From: a virus
Virus record (IMG/VR): IMGVR_UViG_3300022856_000016
Span: 1-35,601 of that record
Length of the DNA: 35,601 nucleotides
Strand: one strand, 5' to 3'
Part shown: piece by piece, positions 12,355 to 20,035 of the stretch
How positions within the stretch are numbered: position 1 is the first letter of the stretch
Layout: each line of letters begins with the position of its first letter
The notes under the pieces: model-generated
Database searches by the model: none
Told to the model about the DNA's origin: nothing
The model's input: the letters and a program-made list of their open reading frames with translations, nothing else
Translations under genes and position numbers: made by a program

Positions 12355-12539
12355 CAGCAGCAAACGAGAACCAAAAAGACACCCGCATCGCGGAGCTCGA
12401 AACCCGGGTACGGGAACTGGTTTCTGAGGTAGAGGCGTCGCACCAAGAAACCAAGAATCTGGCACACACCCTGCGCCAGGTCAAAGCGGAGAAGTTCAGG
12501 CTTCAGCGCAAGGTCGAAGAGTGTGAAACTGTTCGGTAG
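12351..12539 (+). CDS. Small coiled-coil protein, 62 aa
   Basis: ATG overlaps the previous TGA (ATGA), with GGGGAGACGATCC upstream. Residues 9-60 form a continuous heptad-like helix (RIAELETRVRELVSEVEASH and LRQVKAEKFRLQRKVEE), so it probably oligomerises as a coiled coil. Function is unknown. It is the last of the small-gene block before the replication module. Confidence 0.6.
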   Translation: MTAANENQKDTRIAELETRVRELVSEVEASHQETKNLAHTLRQVKAEKFRLQRKVEECETVR

Positions 12540-12554
12540 GTTGTTCCCTGGGGC

Positions 12555-12583
12555 TTGCCTCCAAGGCATCCCAGGCGTATAGT
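12555..12583 (+). promoter_or_regulatory. Sigma70-like promoter of the replication module
   Basis: TTGCCT (12555-12560), a 17-bp spacer and TATAGT (12578-12583) form a good match to a housekeeping promoter, placing a transcript start about 24 bp before the GTG at 12614. An imperfect hairpin (CCTGGG 12547-12552 with CCCAGG 12570-12575, inner TGCC/GGCA) overlaps the -35 element and could be an operator. Confidence 0.5.
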
Positions 12584-12613
12584 GAATCCTACCTGGCGAA
12601 AGGGCGGTAAACA

Positions 12614-15208
12614 GTGGACGTAAGCGCATTCTCCTCCGTGTACGTACATAAGCTGGTATCCTTTATGGATGCCAACGACCCCGAAATCGAGCTATGTGAT
12701 TACATCCAGCTTGATACCCCGTGTGAGCGGGACGTGGTCTTTTCCAGTTACAGGCTGTTCTCTGAAGCGAATCAAGCCTACACACAGCACCCAAGACTGG
12801 CAAAGACTCTGTACCCCGAGCTTGAAACTCAACAGCTCAGTCTGCATTTCCACTTCCTGATCCTCGATATTGATTCCCCCGATCACACCCCTCTGGTGGA
12901 CCTCCCGGACCCCGATGGGTTCATTACGACAGTGATCATGGCGTTGGAGGGTATGGAAACACCCCCCTCATGCGTCTATTCGACCCGTGCAGGCTTCCGA
13001 GCGCTCTGGTACCTGTCTACACCCATAACCGATCCCGACGAGTGGGACGGGCGTCAAATGGGCATGATAAAGGCCACACAGAAGACCGACATACCCGAGG
13101 AGTGTGTTGATGTCACGGCCGCGCAGTGGTCCCGGTTGTTCCGCGCACCCAACGTACACAGGCGTGGGTACCCCGCTATCGAGAGCGTCGACCACAAATA
13201 CTACATGTTCACCGAATCCGAGAGATACTACGATCCCGAGGCCTTCGACATAGCCATCGTGCCCCGCACACTATCTGTGGTGACCGACGTCGAGGCCCCG
13301 GACCCGATCGAAGCCCTCAACCTGGTCGAATGCCTGCAGGATGGTGTGATCCGTCCGACAGTGTTCGGCAAGCTGGCACGTACCAAGCTGAGAGGTACTA
13401 TAGCGTTCAGCGCGGCATTCGATGAATGCTACGAGATTCCCCCCGGCCAACGGGACCACACGGTCTGCTCTATCGTAGGTACTGCCCTGAACCGGCTGCC
13501 CGATGCATCCTTGATTGAGGTGTATGGGTTGTTCGTGGCTGTTGCCCAAGCGATGGGGTTGGACCAGAGTGGGATGCCGTTCACGGAACTCCTCTGGAAC
13601 AAGATTCAACGCTTCGGCGCTCAGCGCGAAATGCAAAAGCAACAAGACAAGGTACTGGAAAAAGAGCTCAAGGAAATGACCCCGATTGAGCGGTGTGTTT
13701 TGGGGATGCAGAAATGGGTTCCCCGGAGCTCAGCCCCCGACCTCTATGCCGATGAGGAGTTGGCTTGGGAGTACATCCGGAGCCACGCATTCGCTAACCA
13801 CGCAGACCGGTATTACAAGCTCACCGAGCACGGGGTCTATGCTACTGCCGGCGACCGTAAGAACCAGCTCCAAGCGACGATAAAGCACGACACGTTCATG
13901 CGAGGCCTGCTCGGGACGGTCAACAACGGTCAGCTACGGGTACCAACCCCGGCAAATATTATGGCAAACAACACATCGGTTGTCTACGATATCGAGATGA
14001 TACCAGAAGCGACCGGCGGACGCATAAGCGACATCAACACAGACCGCGCCACACTGGTGGTCGGTATGTACCGAATCGACCCGAAGCTGGCGTCAGAGTT
14101 CAACGCAGATGTGGACGACTGGCTGAAGAGTTGGACTGGCAACCACTACCAAGACATCTGTCGGTGGATCGCGTGGTCATTGGCGTTCAAGGAAGGCCCG
14201 ACGTGTGCACTATCGATCCAAGGATTCCCGGGTATCGGTAAGGGAATGCTTGTCCAAGGCTTGGCTGAAGCCCTTGAAGTCCCCAACATCATGTATGGGG
14301 AAGAGTTGGTTGGTGATTTCCGCGCCACGCTGAAGAAGACACCCTTCATCTGTGTGAACGAGGGTTGGCCGATCGTCTCTAAGCGTCACCATCCAGCCAA
14401 CCTGGTGCGGGAATTGATAGGCAGTTCCCGGTTAGCCATCGACGAAAAGTTCAAATCGGTTACGACCGTCTACAATCCCTGCAGGCTGATCCTGACGGCG
14501 AATAACGAGAGTGTCGTATCGGCACTCACTAAGGGTCAGATTCTGGAGCGTGCGGACAAGGAAGCCCTGATCTCGCGTGTCTACCACATGGTAGCTCCCT
14601 CGACAGCATTCGGGTGGCTGAGTGCTCGGGGCGGTCGGATGTTCACCAAGGACTGGATCCGGCCCGACGATGGGACAGCAAGCAAAAAGATCCTGGCAAA
14701 GCACTTCCTGTGGCTCTACGAGAACCGACACGACTACGGACACAAGGGCAACCGGTTCCTATGTGACGGATCCGACATGCAGGACAACCAGATACACCGC
14801 GTACTTTCAAGTGACTATCAGTTTACACCGCTCGTTGTTGAGGCTATTTTGAAGCTGATAGGTTTGAGCGTTGGTAATGGCATGATTGGCGGGACATGGG
14901 AACGGGATTCCTACCACTACGATGTCGAAGCAGGCATCCTAGAGATTTCCGCAAAAGCTGTAAACGACATTTACCGTCAGTATTTGATGGCTGTTTCCCG
15001 CGAACCACTTACAATGCACAAGATCAAACAGGTTCTGCAAAACTTTGCGGTACATGTAGATACGGGTAAGTACTACCTCGACTGTGTGCGCCTGATGTCG
15101 TCCGCAATGGGGGATGGATTCACGTGTAAGATCTTAGAGAACATTGCAGCAACACAATATCAACAAAAAACGGGGGAGCGACTTGCAGATAAGTTAAATT
15201 GGTGTTAG
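12614..15208 (+). CDS. Primase (AEP-type) fused to SF3 helicase, 864 aa
   Basis: Makes primers and unwinds DNA at the phage fork. N-terminal half: FLILDIDSPD (D85, D87) fits the catalytic DxD of archaeo-eukaryotic primases, and VYSTRAGFRALWYL (121-134) fits their conserved S-x-x-G-x-R strand. C-terminal half: IQGFPGIGKGML is a Walker A (Lys543), FICVNEGW a Walker B-like motif, and CRLILTANNES the sensor asparagine segment of SF3/D5-like helicases. The far C-terminus resembles a winged-helix region. Start is GTG with AAAGGG upstream; no better ATG exists. Whether the N-terminal active site is intact beyond DxD cannot be judged by eye. Confidence 0.85.
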   Translation: MDVSAFSSVYVHKLVSFMDANDPEIELCDYIQLDTPCERDVVFSSYRLFSEANQAYTQHPRLAKTLYPELETQQLSLHFHFLILDIDSPDHTPLVDLPDPDGFITTVIMALEGMETPPSCVYSTRAGFRALWYLSTPITDPDEWDGRQMGMIKATQKTDIPEECVDVTAAQWSRLFRAPNVHRRGYPAIESVDHKYYMFTESERYYDPEAFDIAIVPRTLSVVTDVEAPDPIEALNLVECLQDGVIRPTVFGKLARTKLRGTIAFSAAFDECYEIPPGQRDHTVCSIVGTALNRLPDASLIEVYGLFVAVAQAMGLDQSGMPFTELLWNKIQRFGAQREMQKQQDKVLEKELKEMTPIERCVLGMQKWVPRSSAPDLYADEELAWEYIRSHAFANHADRYYKLTEHGVYATAGDRKNQLQATIKHDTFMRGLLGTVNNGQLRVPTPANIMANNTSVVYDIEMIPEATGGRISDINTDRATLVVGMYRIDPKLASEFNADVDDWLKSWTGNHYQDICRWIAWSLAFKEGPTCALSIQGFPGIGKGMLVQGLAEALEVPNIMYGEELVGDFRATLKKTPFICVNEGWPIVSKRHHPANLVRELIGSSRLAIDEKFKSVTTVYNPCRLILTANNESVVSALTKGQILERADKEALISRVYHMVAPSTAFGWLSARGGRMFTKDWIRPDDGTASKKILAKHFLWLYENRHDYGHKGNRFLCDGSDMQDNQIHRVLSSDYQFTPLVVEAILKLIGLSVGNGMIGGTWERDSYHYDVEAGILEISAKAVNDIYRQYLMAVSREPLTMHKIKQVLQNFAVHVDTGKYYLDCVRLMSSAMGDGFTCKILENIAATQYQQKTGERLADKLNWC

Positions 15209-15245
15209 AATATGTAAGAGCGACTATCAAGGGAAACTCAAAAAC

Positions 15246-16988
15246 ATGACCCGAGCAAAACGCAAGTATACATCGGCATCCGCCATATCCACGGCAAGTC
15301 AATGCCAGCGTAAATGGTTCATCGAGAAGGTTTGCAAGCTGGCAACACCTCCATTCTCCGCAGGGGCATTCGGTACTGTATTTCACGCAGTCCTTGAGCG
15401 GTATTTCCTCAACCAAGAATTGTACCCCAAGGGGTGGTTCATGTACCGTGAGGACTTCGGGAAGGGGTTCCTTACCAGCGTCAACAGGTCTGACCAGCAG
15501 CTCATCATCAGCCTTGCGACCGCAGGGATCGAGGGCGGCTACCTGGAACACACACCGGGAACTCAGGTTGAATTGCCGATCCGTCGCAAGCTTTGGGACG
15601 CTCCCAACGTGACCTTGATGGGCTCGATCGACAAGGATACCGACTTCGGAATCGAGGATCACAAGACTTCAAGCAACACCAGATACCTACTGTCCCCTGA
15701 TGACCTACTCTCTGATATTCAGATGACGATTTATGCTCGGGATTGGCTCGACAGGCACCCCAAAGAACCCTCGGTCAACCTTCGGCACAACCAGTTCGTC
15801 AAGCGACCACCACGTGCTGATAAGGCCTCGATAGACGCACCTCGGGATTTCGTGTTGTCCACGTACCAAGAAAAGATCACGCCCGTCGTGATCGAAATGT
15901 TGAGTTACTGGGATCTGAACTGCGAACCCTTGGATATCCCAGGGGACGAATCAGGAGCTATGTGCCAAAAATATGGAGGTTGTCCGTGGGCAGAAGCGTG
16001 TAACGGAGGGTGTACCCTCGAAATCCTACATCAGCGACACACTGTGATGCAAGCCGAAAAGAACAAAGAAGCAGCGAAAATTGAAAAGAAACTGCTTCGC
16101 CAACAAGGAGAATCGAAAATGCCATCATTGAAAGACATTCTGGCCGCCAAAGGTGCATCTGGAGTAGCTACGACACCGTCGGCTGGGGCAACCGTAGCTC
16201 CGGCAGCGCAGGCAGGGGGTATGGTCATGTCCCCGGCCGCCCCCGTTGCAGCGGCAGCGATCCCCGTTGCAGCGGCAGCGATCCCCGTTGCAGCGGCAGC
16301 GATCCCCGTTGCAGCGGCCCAGGGAGACCGTGCGCCTTGGGGAGTGGTCGGTTGTTCCATGTGCTCTGGGAAAGGCCCCCTGTTGGGGCTCAAAGCGGAC
16401 GGCAACCCCTGTCCCCTGTGTTCCGCTCGGACGTCGGATGTGTCCATGAAGCCGGATAACTTCGACGTAACAGTGGACGCTATGGGTAGTATCTCTATTA
16501 CCCAGAAGTGTGCTGCAGCTCCCGCAGCCGCCGTCGCGGCTCCGGTGCCTCCGGCTGCGTCGGCCCCCCCTCCTGCCGTTACCATTGCCCCGGAAAAGGT
16601 CGCTGCAGGTCCGGCAGTTCATGCCGCCCCCGCAGCGCAGGCACCCGCCCCCATAGCCGGAGATCCCGTCAGCAAGGGTTTCATTCTGGTTATCAACGCG
16701 GTTCCGTACGATGTCAAGTTCGGAGCAACGGTCAGCCTCGCTGATGTGATCTCGGCAGCCCAGGAAAGCCTCGCCCAGGATCCCGCATATGTTGGGGCGA
16801 ACACGTTCGACAAGCGCGACATGATCGCAGCTCATGTGAAGGCCGCTGTTTCCGGGGACGGATCTCTTGACGGTGATTTCGTTGTCGCCCCATACGTCTC
16901 CAAGGGGACCGGGCGTGTCGAAGAGATCGTCATCAGAGAGTTGATGATGTGCGAAAACTGCAACGGCATGATCGTGGCGGCACTCTAA
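15246..16988 (+). CDS. Cas4/RecB-like nuclease with Ala/Pro-rich zinc-binding tail, 580 aa
   Basis: Residues 1-290 fit a PD-(D/E)XK nuclease with an iron-sulfur cluster: C20 (ASQCQRKWF), H47 (FGTVFHAVLE), D129 (GSIDKD), E137 and K140 (IEDHKT), Q159 and Y163 (DIQMTIYA), then C240, C246 and C252 in CQKYGGCPWAEAC. Family members resect DNA ends in recombination and replication. Residues 292-580 are a different module: Ala/Pro-rich linkers with a seven-residue repeat, a zinc motif (C370, C373, C389, C392), a beta-rich domain (GFILVINAVPYDVKFG) and a terminal CENC. A strong internal ribosome site and ATG (16119, Met292) stand at the domain boundary. Confidence 0.82.
   Translation: MTRAKRKYTSASAISTASQCQRKWFIEKVCKLATPPFSAGAFGTVFHAVLERYFLNQELYPKGWFMYREDFGKGFLTSVNRSDQQLIISLATAGIEGGYLEHTPGTQVELPIRRKLWDAPNVTLMGSIDKDTDFGIEDHKTSSNTRYLLSPDDLLSDIQMTIYARDWLDRHPKEPSVNLRHNQFVKRPPRADKASIDAPRDFVLSTYQEKITPVVIEMLSYWDLNCEPLDIPGDESGAMCQKYGGCPWAEACNGGCTLEILHQRHTVMQAEKNKEAAKIEKKLLRQQGESKMPSLKDILAAKGASGVATTPSAGATVAPAAQAGGMVMSPAAPVAAAAIPVAAAAIPVAAAAIPVAAAQGDRAPWGVVGCSMCSGKGPLLGLKADGNPCPLCSARTSDVSMKPDNFDVTVDAMGSISITQKCAAAPAAAVAAPVPPAASAPPPAVTIAPEKVAAGPAVHAAPAAQAPAPIAGDPVSKGFILVINAVPYDVKFGATVSLADVISAAQESLAQDPAYVGANTFDKRDMIAAHVKAAVSGDGSLDGDFVVAPYVSKGTGRVEEIVIRELMMCENCNGMIVAAL
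16105..16121 (+). promoter_or_regulatory. Internal Shine-Dalgarno and in-frame ATG in the nuclease gene
   Basis: AAGGAG (16105-16110) stands 8 bp before ATG 16119 (Met292), in frame with the 580-aa ORF and exactly where the nuclease domain ends and the Ala/Pro-rich module begins (MPSLKDILAAKGAS). The site is stronger than that of the gene's own first ATG, whose nearest purine run (AAGGGAAA) is 10 bp or more away. A separate 289-aa product is likely to be made. Confidence 0.6.
16241..16318. repeat. 21-bp coding tandem repeat
   Basis: CCCCGTTGCAGCGGCAGCGA plus T repeats at 16241, 16262 and 16283, with a partial copy from 16304. It encodes the heptapeptide PVAAAAI in a flexible linker. Copies are identical at the DNA level, so the length probably varies between relatives. 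Confidence 0.9.
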
Positions 16989-16991
16989 GCC

Positions 16992-19088
16992 GTGGGAATA
17001 TTCGCCAACCAACTCAAAGCGTCTCCCCCCGCACCGGCTACGGTACGAAATACCAAGCTGGCGCAGATCCTGAGCGATAGCAAAAGTAGGTATCACATAT
17101 CACCAGAAGTCAAGCGCATCTGTGATATGCCTCTGAAATGCGAGGTCTCCGAAGACTTGATACAGGCATTATCAGAGAACTATCTCCAGCCTGAAATCCG
17201 GGCACAAGGGATCGCCTTACGGCCCTCCCAAGCAGATGGTCTGATCCAGTTTGCTGCAGCTGATGGATTGTTCGCGCCTATCGGTGCGGGGGGAGGCAAA
17301 ACTCTCCTCTCGCTTCTCCTGGCCCACATCGGGCACGCGGAGATGGGACTCAAGAAGATCATGCTTTTGGTACCTGCGCAACTGGTTGGCAAGTTGCTGG
17401 ATCATGAGCTGTCTTACTACCGCAAGTGGATCAATCTATCGTTTTCCGTGCATTGCCTCGCTGGCCGGCCGAAGTCCAGGCGCCTACACATCGCCCGATC
17501 GAACCGCCCCGGGCTTTACATCTACAGCTACTCCATGTTGTCTTGCCCTGACGCTGAAGATGTGTTGAGTCTCGTAGCCCCGGAAATGATCATCGCTGAT
17601 GAGGCCCATTGCATCGCAGGCCAATCCGCCCGAGCCGATCGGTTTTCCCGGTACATGGATTTTGCCCAACCGATCTTTGTTCCGATGTCTGGTACCATGA
17701 CCAGCAAAAGGATTTCAGATTACGCTAATCTGGCTCGGGCAGCATTGAAAACCAACAACTTCCTGCCGACCAGTAACATGCTTACGAACGACTGGGGTGC
17801 TGTTCTCGATGCTGATACCAATTACATGGATAGGGTGCCCGCTGGAGTCTCTGGGGGGCTGGATTACGTGTACGGATGGGCCTTGAACTCAGCTCCAGCC
17901 AACACGATCACCTACCCTGCTATCACGGCATCCGGACTCAGGCAGGCGTACTGCTACCGCATGGCCACGACGCCAGGAGTATCGGTCAGTAGTGTCTTGG
18001 ATTGTGAAGCGTCCCTGCTGATCCACAACAAGCCAACCACCATGCCTGAAGAAGATCCAGCTATCGTGCAGCTCAAGAAGCACATGGATGTTGTCGACGA
18101 GTTGATGATAGCTCCTAATGGAGATGAGATCTCCCACGCGTTCCATACATTCAAGTGGCAGTCAGAGCTTACTGTGGGGTTCTACAACGAGCTGTACTGG
18201 CCTACCGTAGGCATCGTGGCTAAGAAAGCCGAGATCTCCGACCACGATGCCTTAGACCTACTGTCGAGGTCTCAGATGCACTTTGAGGCGCACCAGCAGT
18301 ACAACCGGGATCTCCGAAAGTGGATAGGCTACAACGCGAAAAAAGGCTTGGATACCCCGATGCTTATAGGCAACAGCATGTACAATCACGGGGCTGAGGC
18401 TGTTGGGGAACCTCTGTACGCCAGTTGGTCACACATGAAGTCCCTGGATTTTGACGGACGTATCGAGCGCATCTCGCGTGCCGTCCGTGTCTGCGACTTC
18501 AAGATCAAAGCTGCAGCATCGTTTGCAAAGGAGTACCGAAAAGAGTTCCAGAAGGGCATGCTGTTTTGGTATAATCACCAGGAGATCGGGCGTTGGCTGT
18601 TTGAGGTATTCAGTGCTGAAGGTTTGGACCCCCTGCTGTGTGAGGCTGGTGACGCTGCAGCGAAGATCTTCCTCGATGAAGAAGCCTGCAAAGGTCGAAT
18701 CATCTTGGCAACATACAACAGCCACGGTACCGGCCGGAACCTGCAGTTCTTTGATACCCAGTATTTCGTAGAGTGGCCACGTCCCGCCAAGACAGCGGAG
18801 CAGGTCATTGCCCGAGAGCACCGGCTGGGCCAGAAGTCAGACGAAGTGACCTGCATCACAAACATGTCCACCGACTTCGATTATATGTGCTTCGCAGCGA
18901 CCCTTAACGATGCCCTGTACATTCACCAGTCGAACGGTACACCTCAACGGTTGATCCTGGCTGCCTACGAACCACGGCCCCGTATCTTTCCGCCCCACGT
19001 CCTCAGGGAGCGTGGATTCACTCTGGTCTACGACCTCAACAACGACCTCTTGCACAAACTTGAAGCGATGGGGGTTGACCATGTCTGA
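16992..19088 (+). CDS. SF2 DEAH-type helicase, 698 aa
   Basis: Motifs appear in order: a Q-like LRPSQADG (77-84), Walker A GAGGGKT (98-104), motif Ia LLVPAQLV, Walker B DEAH (203-206), motif III SGTMTSKR, and in the second RecA domain ILATYNSHGTGRNLQ (motif V) and EQVIAREHRLGQ (motif VI). The EHRxGQ form of motif VI is that of Snf2-like and related DNA translocases. It lies between nuclease and polymerase genes, so it probably acts in replication or recombination. The start is GTG, 4 bp after the previous stop, with a weak GGCGG upstream. It overlaps the next small gene by 8 bp. Confidence 0.85.
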   Translation: MGIFANQLKASPPAPATVRNTKLAQILSDSKSRYHISPEVKRICDMPLKCEVSEDLIQALSENYLQPEIRAQGIALRPSQADGLIQFAAADGLFAPIGAGGGKTLLSLLLAHIGHAEMGLKKIMLLVPAQLVGKLLDHELSYYRKWINLSFSVHCLAGRPKSRRLHIARSNRPGLYIYSYSMLSCPDAEDVLSLVAPEMIIADEAHCIAGQSARADRFSRYMDFAQPIFVPMSGTMTSKRISDYANLARAALKTNNFLPTSNMLTNDWGAVLDADTNYMDRVPAGVSGGLDYVYGWALNSAPANTITYPAITASGLRQAYCYRMATTPGVSVSSVLDCEASLLIHNKPTTMPEEDPAIVQLKKHMDVVDELMIAPNGDEISHAFHTFKWQSELTVGFYNELYWPTVGIVAKKAEISDHDALDLLSRSQMHFEAHQQYNRDLRKWIGYNAKKGLDTPMLIGNSMYNHGAEAVGEPLYASWSHMKSLDFDGRIERISRAVRVCDFKIKAAASFAKEYRKEFQKGMLFWYNHQEIGRWLFEVFSAEGLDPLLCEAGDAAAKIFLDEEACKGRIILATYNSHGTGRNLQFFDTQYFVEWPRPAKTAEQVIAREHRLGQKSDEVTCITNMSTDFDYMCFAATLNDALYIHQSNGTPQRLILAAYEPRPRIFPPHVLRERGFTLVYDLNNDLLHKLEAMGVDHV

Positions 19089-19227
19089 TCTTATCGCACT
19101 CGGGTTCTGCCCTGTAACACTCCCAGATAGCGTGGACCCGGGATTTCAACCGGTTGATGTGGTATGGAGAATCGCCATACCACGCGCCCCAACCCCTACC
19201 AGGCAGTCCAACTCAGGATTCGTTTAG
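19081..19227 (+). CDS. Very small protein, 48 aa
   Basis: ATG at 19081 overlaps the helicase stop (19086-19088), with GGGGGTTGACC upstream. The product (MSDLIALGFCPVTLPDSVDP, then VDVVWRIAIPRAPTP) is Pro-rich and unrecognised. The overlap and the terminator directly after it suggest a real last gene of the operon. Confidence 0.45.
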   Translation: MSDLIALGFCPVTLPDSVDPGFQPVDVVWRIAIPRAPTPTRQSNSGFV

Positions 19228-19252
19228 CTGTTAACTTCTGGGAGATGTAATC

Positions 19253-19291
19253 AACCCCCCGGGCTACCCACTTTTTAGCCCGGGAGGGGTT
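19253..19291 (+). terminator. Terminator-like hairpin closing the helicase operon
   Basis: AACCCCCCGGGCT (19253-19265) pairs with AGCCCGGG-A-GGGGTT (19277-19291), 13 pairs with a 2-nt bulge. The T5 run lies in the loop and none follows the stem, so the usual U-tail is missing. It is followed immediately by the shared CGATGTAAAGTA element. Confidence 0.6.
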
Positions 19292-19303
19292 CGATGTAAA
19301 GTA
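19292..19303 (+). promoter_or_regulatory. Shared 12-bp element CGATGTAAAGTA
   Basis: Identical to 2634-2645. Both copies start within 0-31 bp of a terminator hairpin and precede a new gene cluster. Here the downstream gene starts 61 bp later. No convincing -35/-10 pair is visible around this copy, so the element may be recognised by something other than housekeeping RNA polymerase (inference). Confidence 0.4.
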
Positions 19304-19364
19304 AGGTTGTTGTGAATCAAGAGTCAATCGCAGGAACGGGAAACCAAGAAATCAGGAGAGAAAG

Positions 19365-19958
19365 ATGTCAGTCAAAGTAACAACGGTAGCCGGACTGTTT
19401 AATGGCATGAGGGACGCCAAGGTCACCCAGAAGGCCAAGTACATGTCTGGGAACGTCGCATGCATGGTGACGTCCGTGGATGTCATCAATACACGCATCA
19501 ACGAAACGGCTCTGATTTTCAGATGCCTTGTGATCCTGCCGTACGAAGACGACAAGGGAGCCCCTTTCGGCCAAGCCGGGTACTCTGGCCTGAACCCCGG
19601 GGACGAGACCAGTATCTACATCAAGATCAGTGGAAGTGAGTACTTCCTAGCTGACATGAAGCGCGTACTGATGGCACTGTTCCCCGAAGCTTCGGGCGAA
19701 GAGTTGGACGAGTCCGACGCGTACTTGGCTGCTGGCTATACTGAAGACGGCACGGCCTTGACAGGCAACCAGCCATGCTTCGGGCGCACGTTCCGCTACT
19801 ACCAACGAGGGTACACAAACAAGGCAGGAGAAACCAAGTTCGCTCACGAATACGAGCCGACCGTCCCGGTACCCGAACTCCTGCTGTCGCTTCCGGCCAA
19901 CTGGGCCGAACGGATTCTGAGGAATGAGAACGTCGTAGCTGCTGCTGCCTCCAACTAG
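19365..19958 (+). CDS. Unrecognised replication-module protein, 197 aa
   Basis: ATG at 19365 follows a strong AGGAGAGAAAG. The N-terminal half is beta-rich (VKVTTVAGLFNGM, VACMVTSVDVIN, ALIFRCLVILPYED) with a Gly-rich loop (GQAGYSGLNPGDET), then a helix EYFLADMKRVLMALFPEA. The C-terminal half has FGRTFRYYQRGYTNKAGETK. It stands alone between two hairpins, next to polymerase and helicase genes, and its beta-barrel-like start would fit a single-strand DNA-binding protein. It lacks the acidic C-terminal tail of typical SSBs (ends VVAAAASN). That role is a guess from context. Confidence 0.7.
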   Translation: MSVKVTTVAGLFNGMRDAKVTQKAKYMSGNVACMVTSVDVINTRINETALIFRCLVILPYEDDKGAPFGQAGYSGLNPGDETSIYIKISGSEYFLADMKRVLMALFPEASGEELDESDAYLAAGYTEDGTALTGNQPCFGRTFRYYQRGYTNKAGETKFAHEYEPTVPVPELLLSLPANWAERILRNENVVAAAASN

Positions 19959-19965
19959 CCGCCAC

Positions 19966-20010
19966 TGCCCCCTTAGCGACCTTTCGCCGGGACTCACCGC
20001 TAAGGGGGCA
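19966..20010 (+). terminator. Terminator-like hairpin before polA
   Basis: TGCCCCCTTAGCG (19966-19978) is exactly complementary to 19998-20010, a 13-bp stem with a 19-nt loop, followed by ACCTTTTCC. It separates the 197-aa gene from the polymerase gene. Some readthrough is likely, as no promoter is evident in the 25 bp before polA. Confidence 0.7.
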
Positions 20011-20035
20011 ACCTTTTCCAGGAAGGTAAGGTAAA

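Noticed and set aside
16031-17096. Minus-strand frames opposite the nuclease gene
   Set aside because: They are reverse readings of the Ala/Pro-rich repeats. The plus-strand product has clear domains there.
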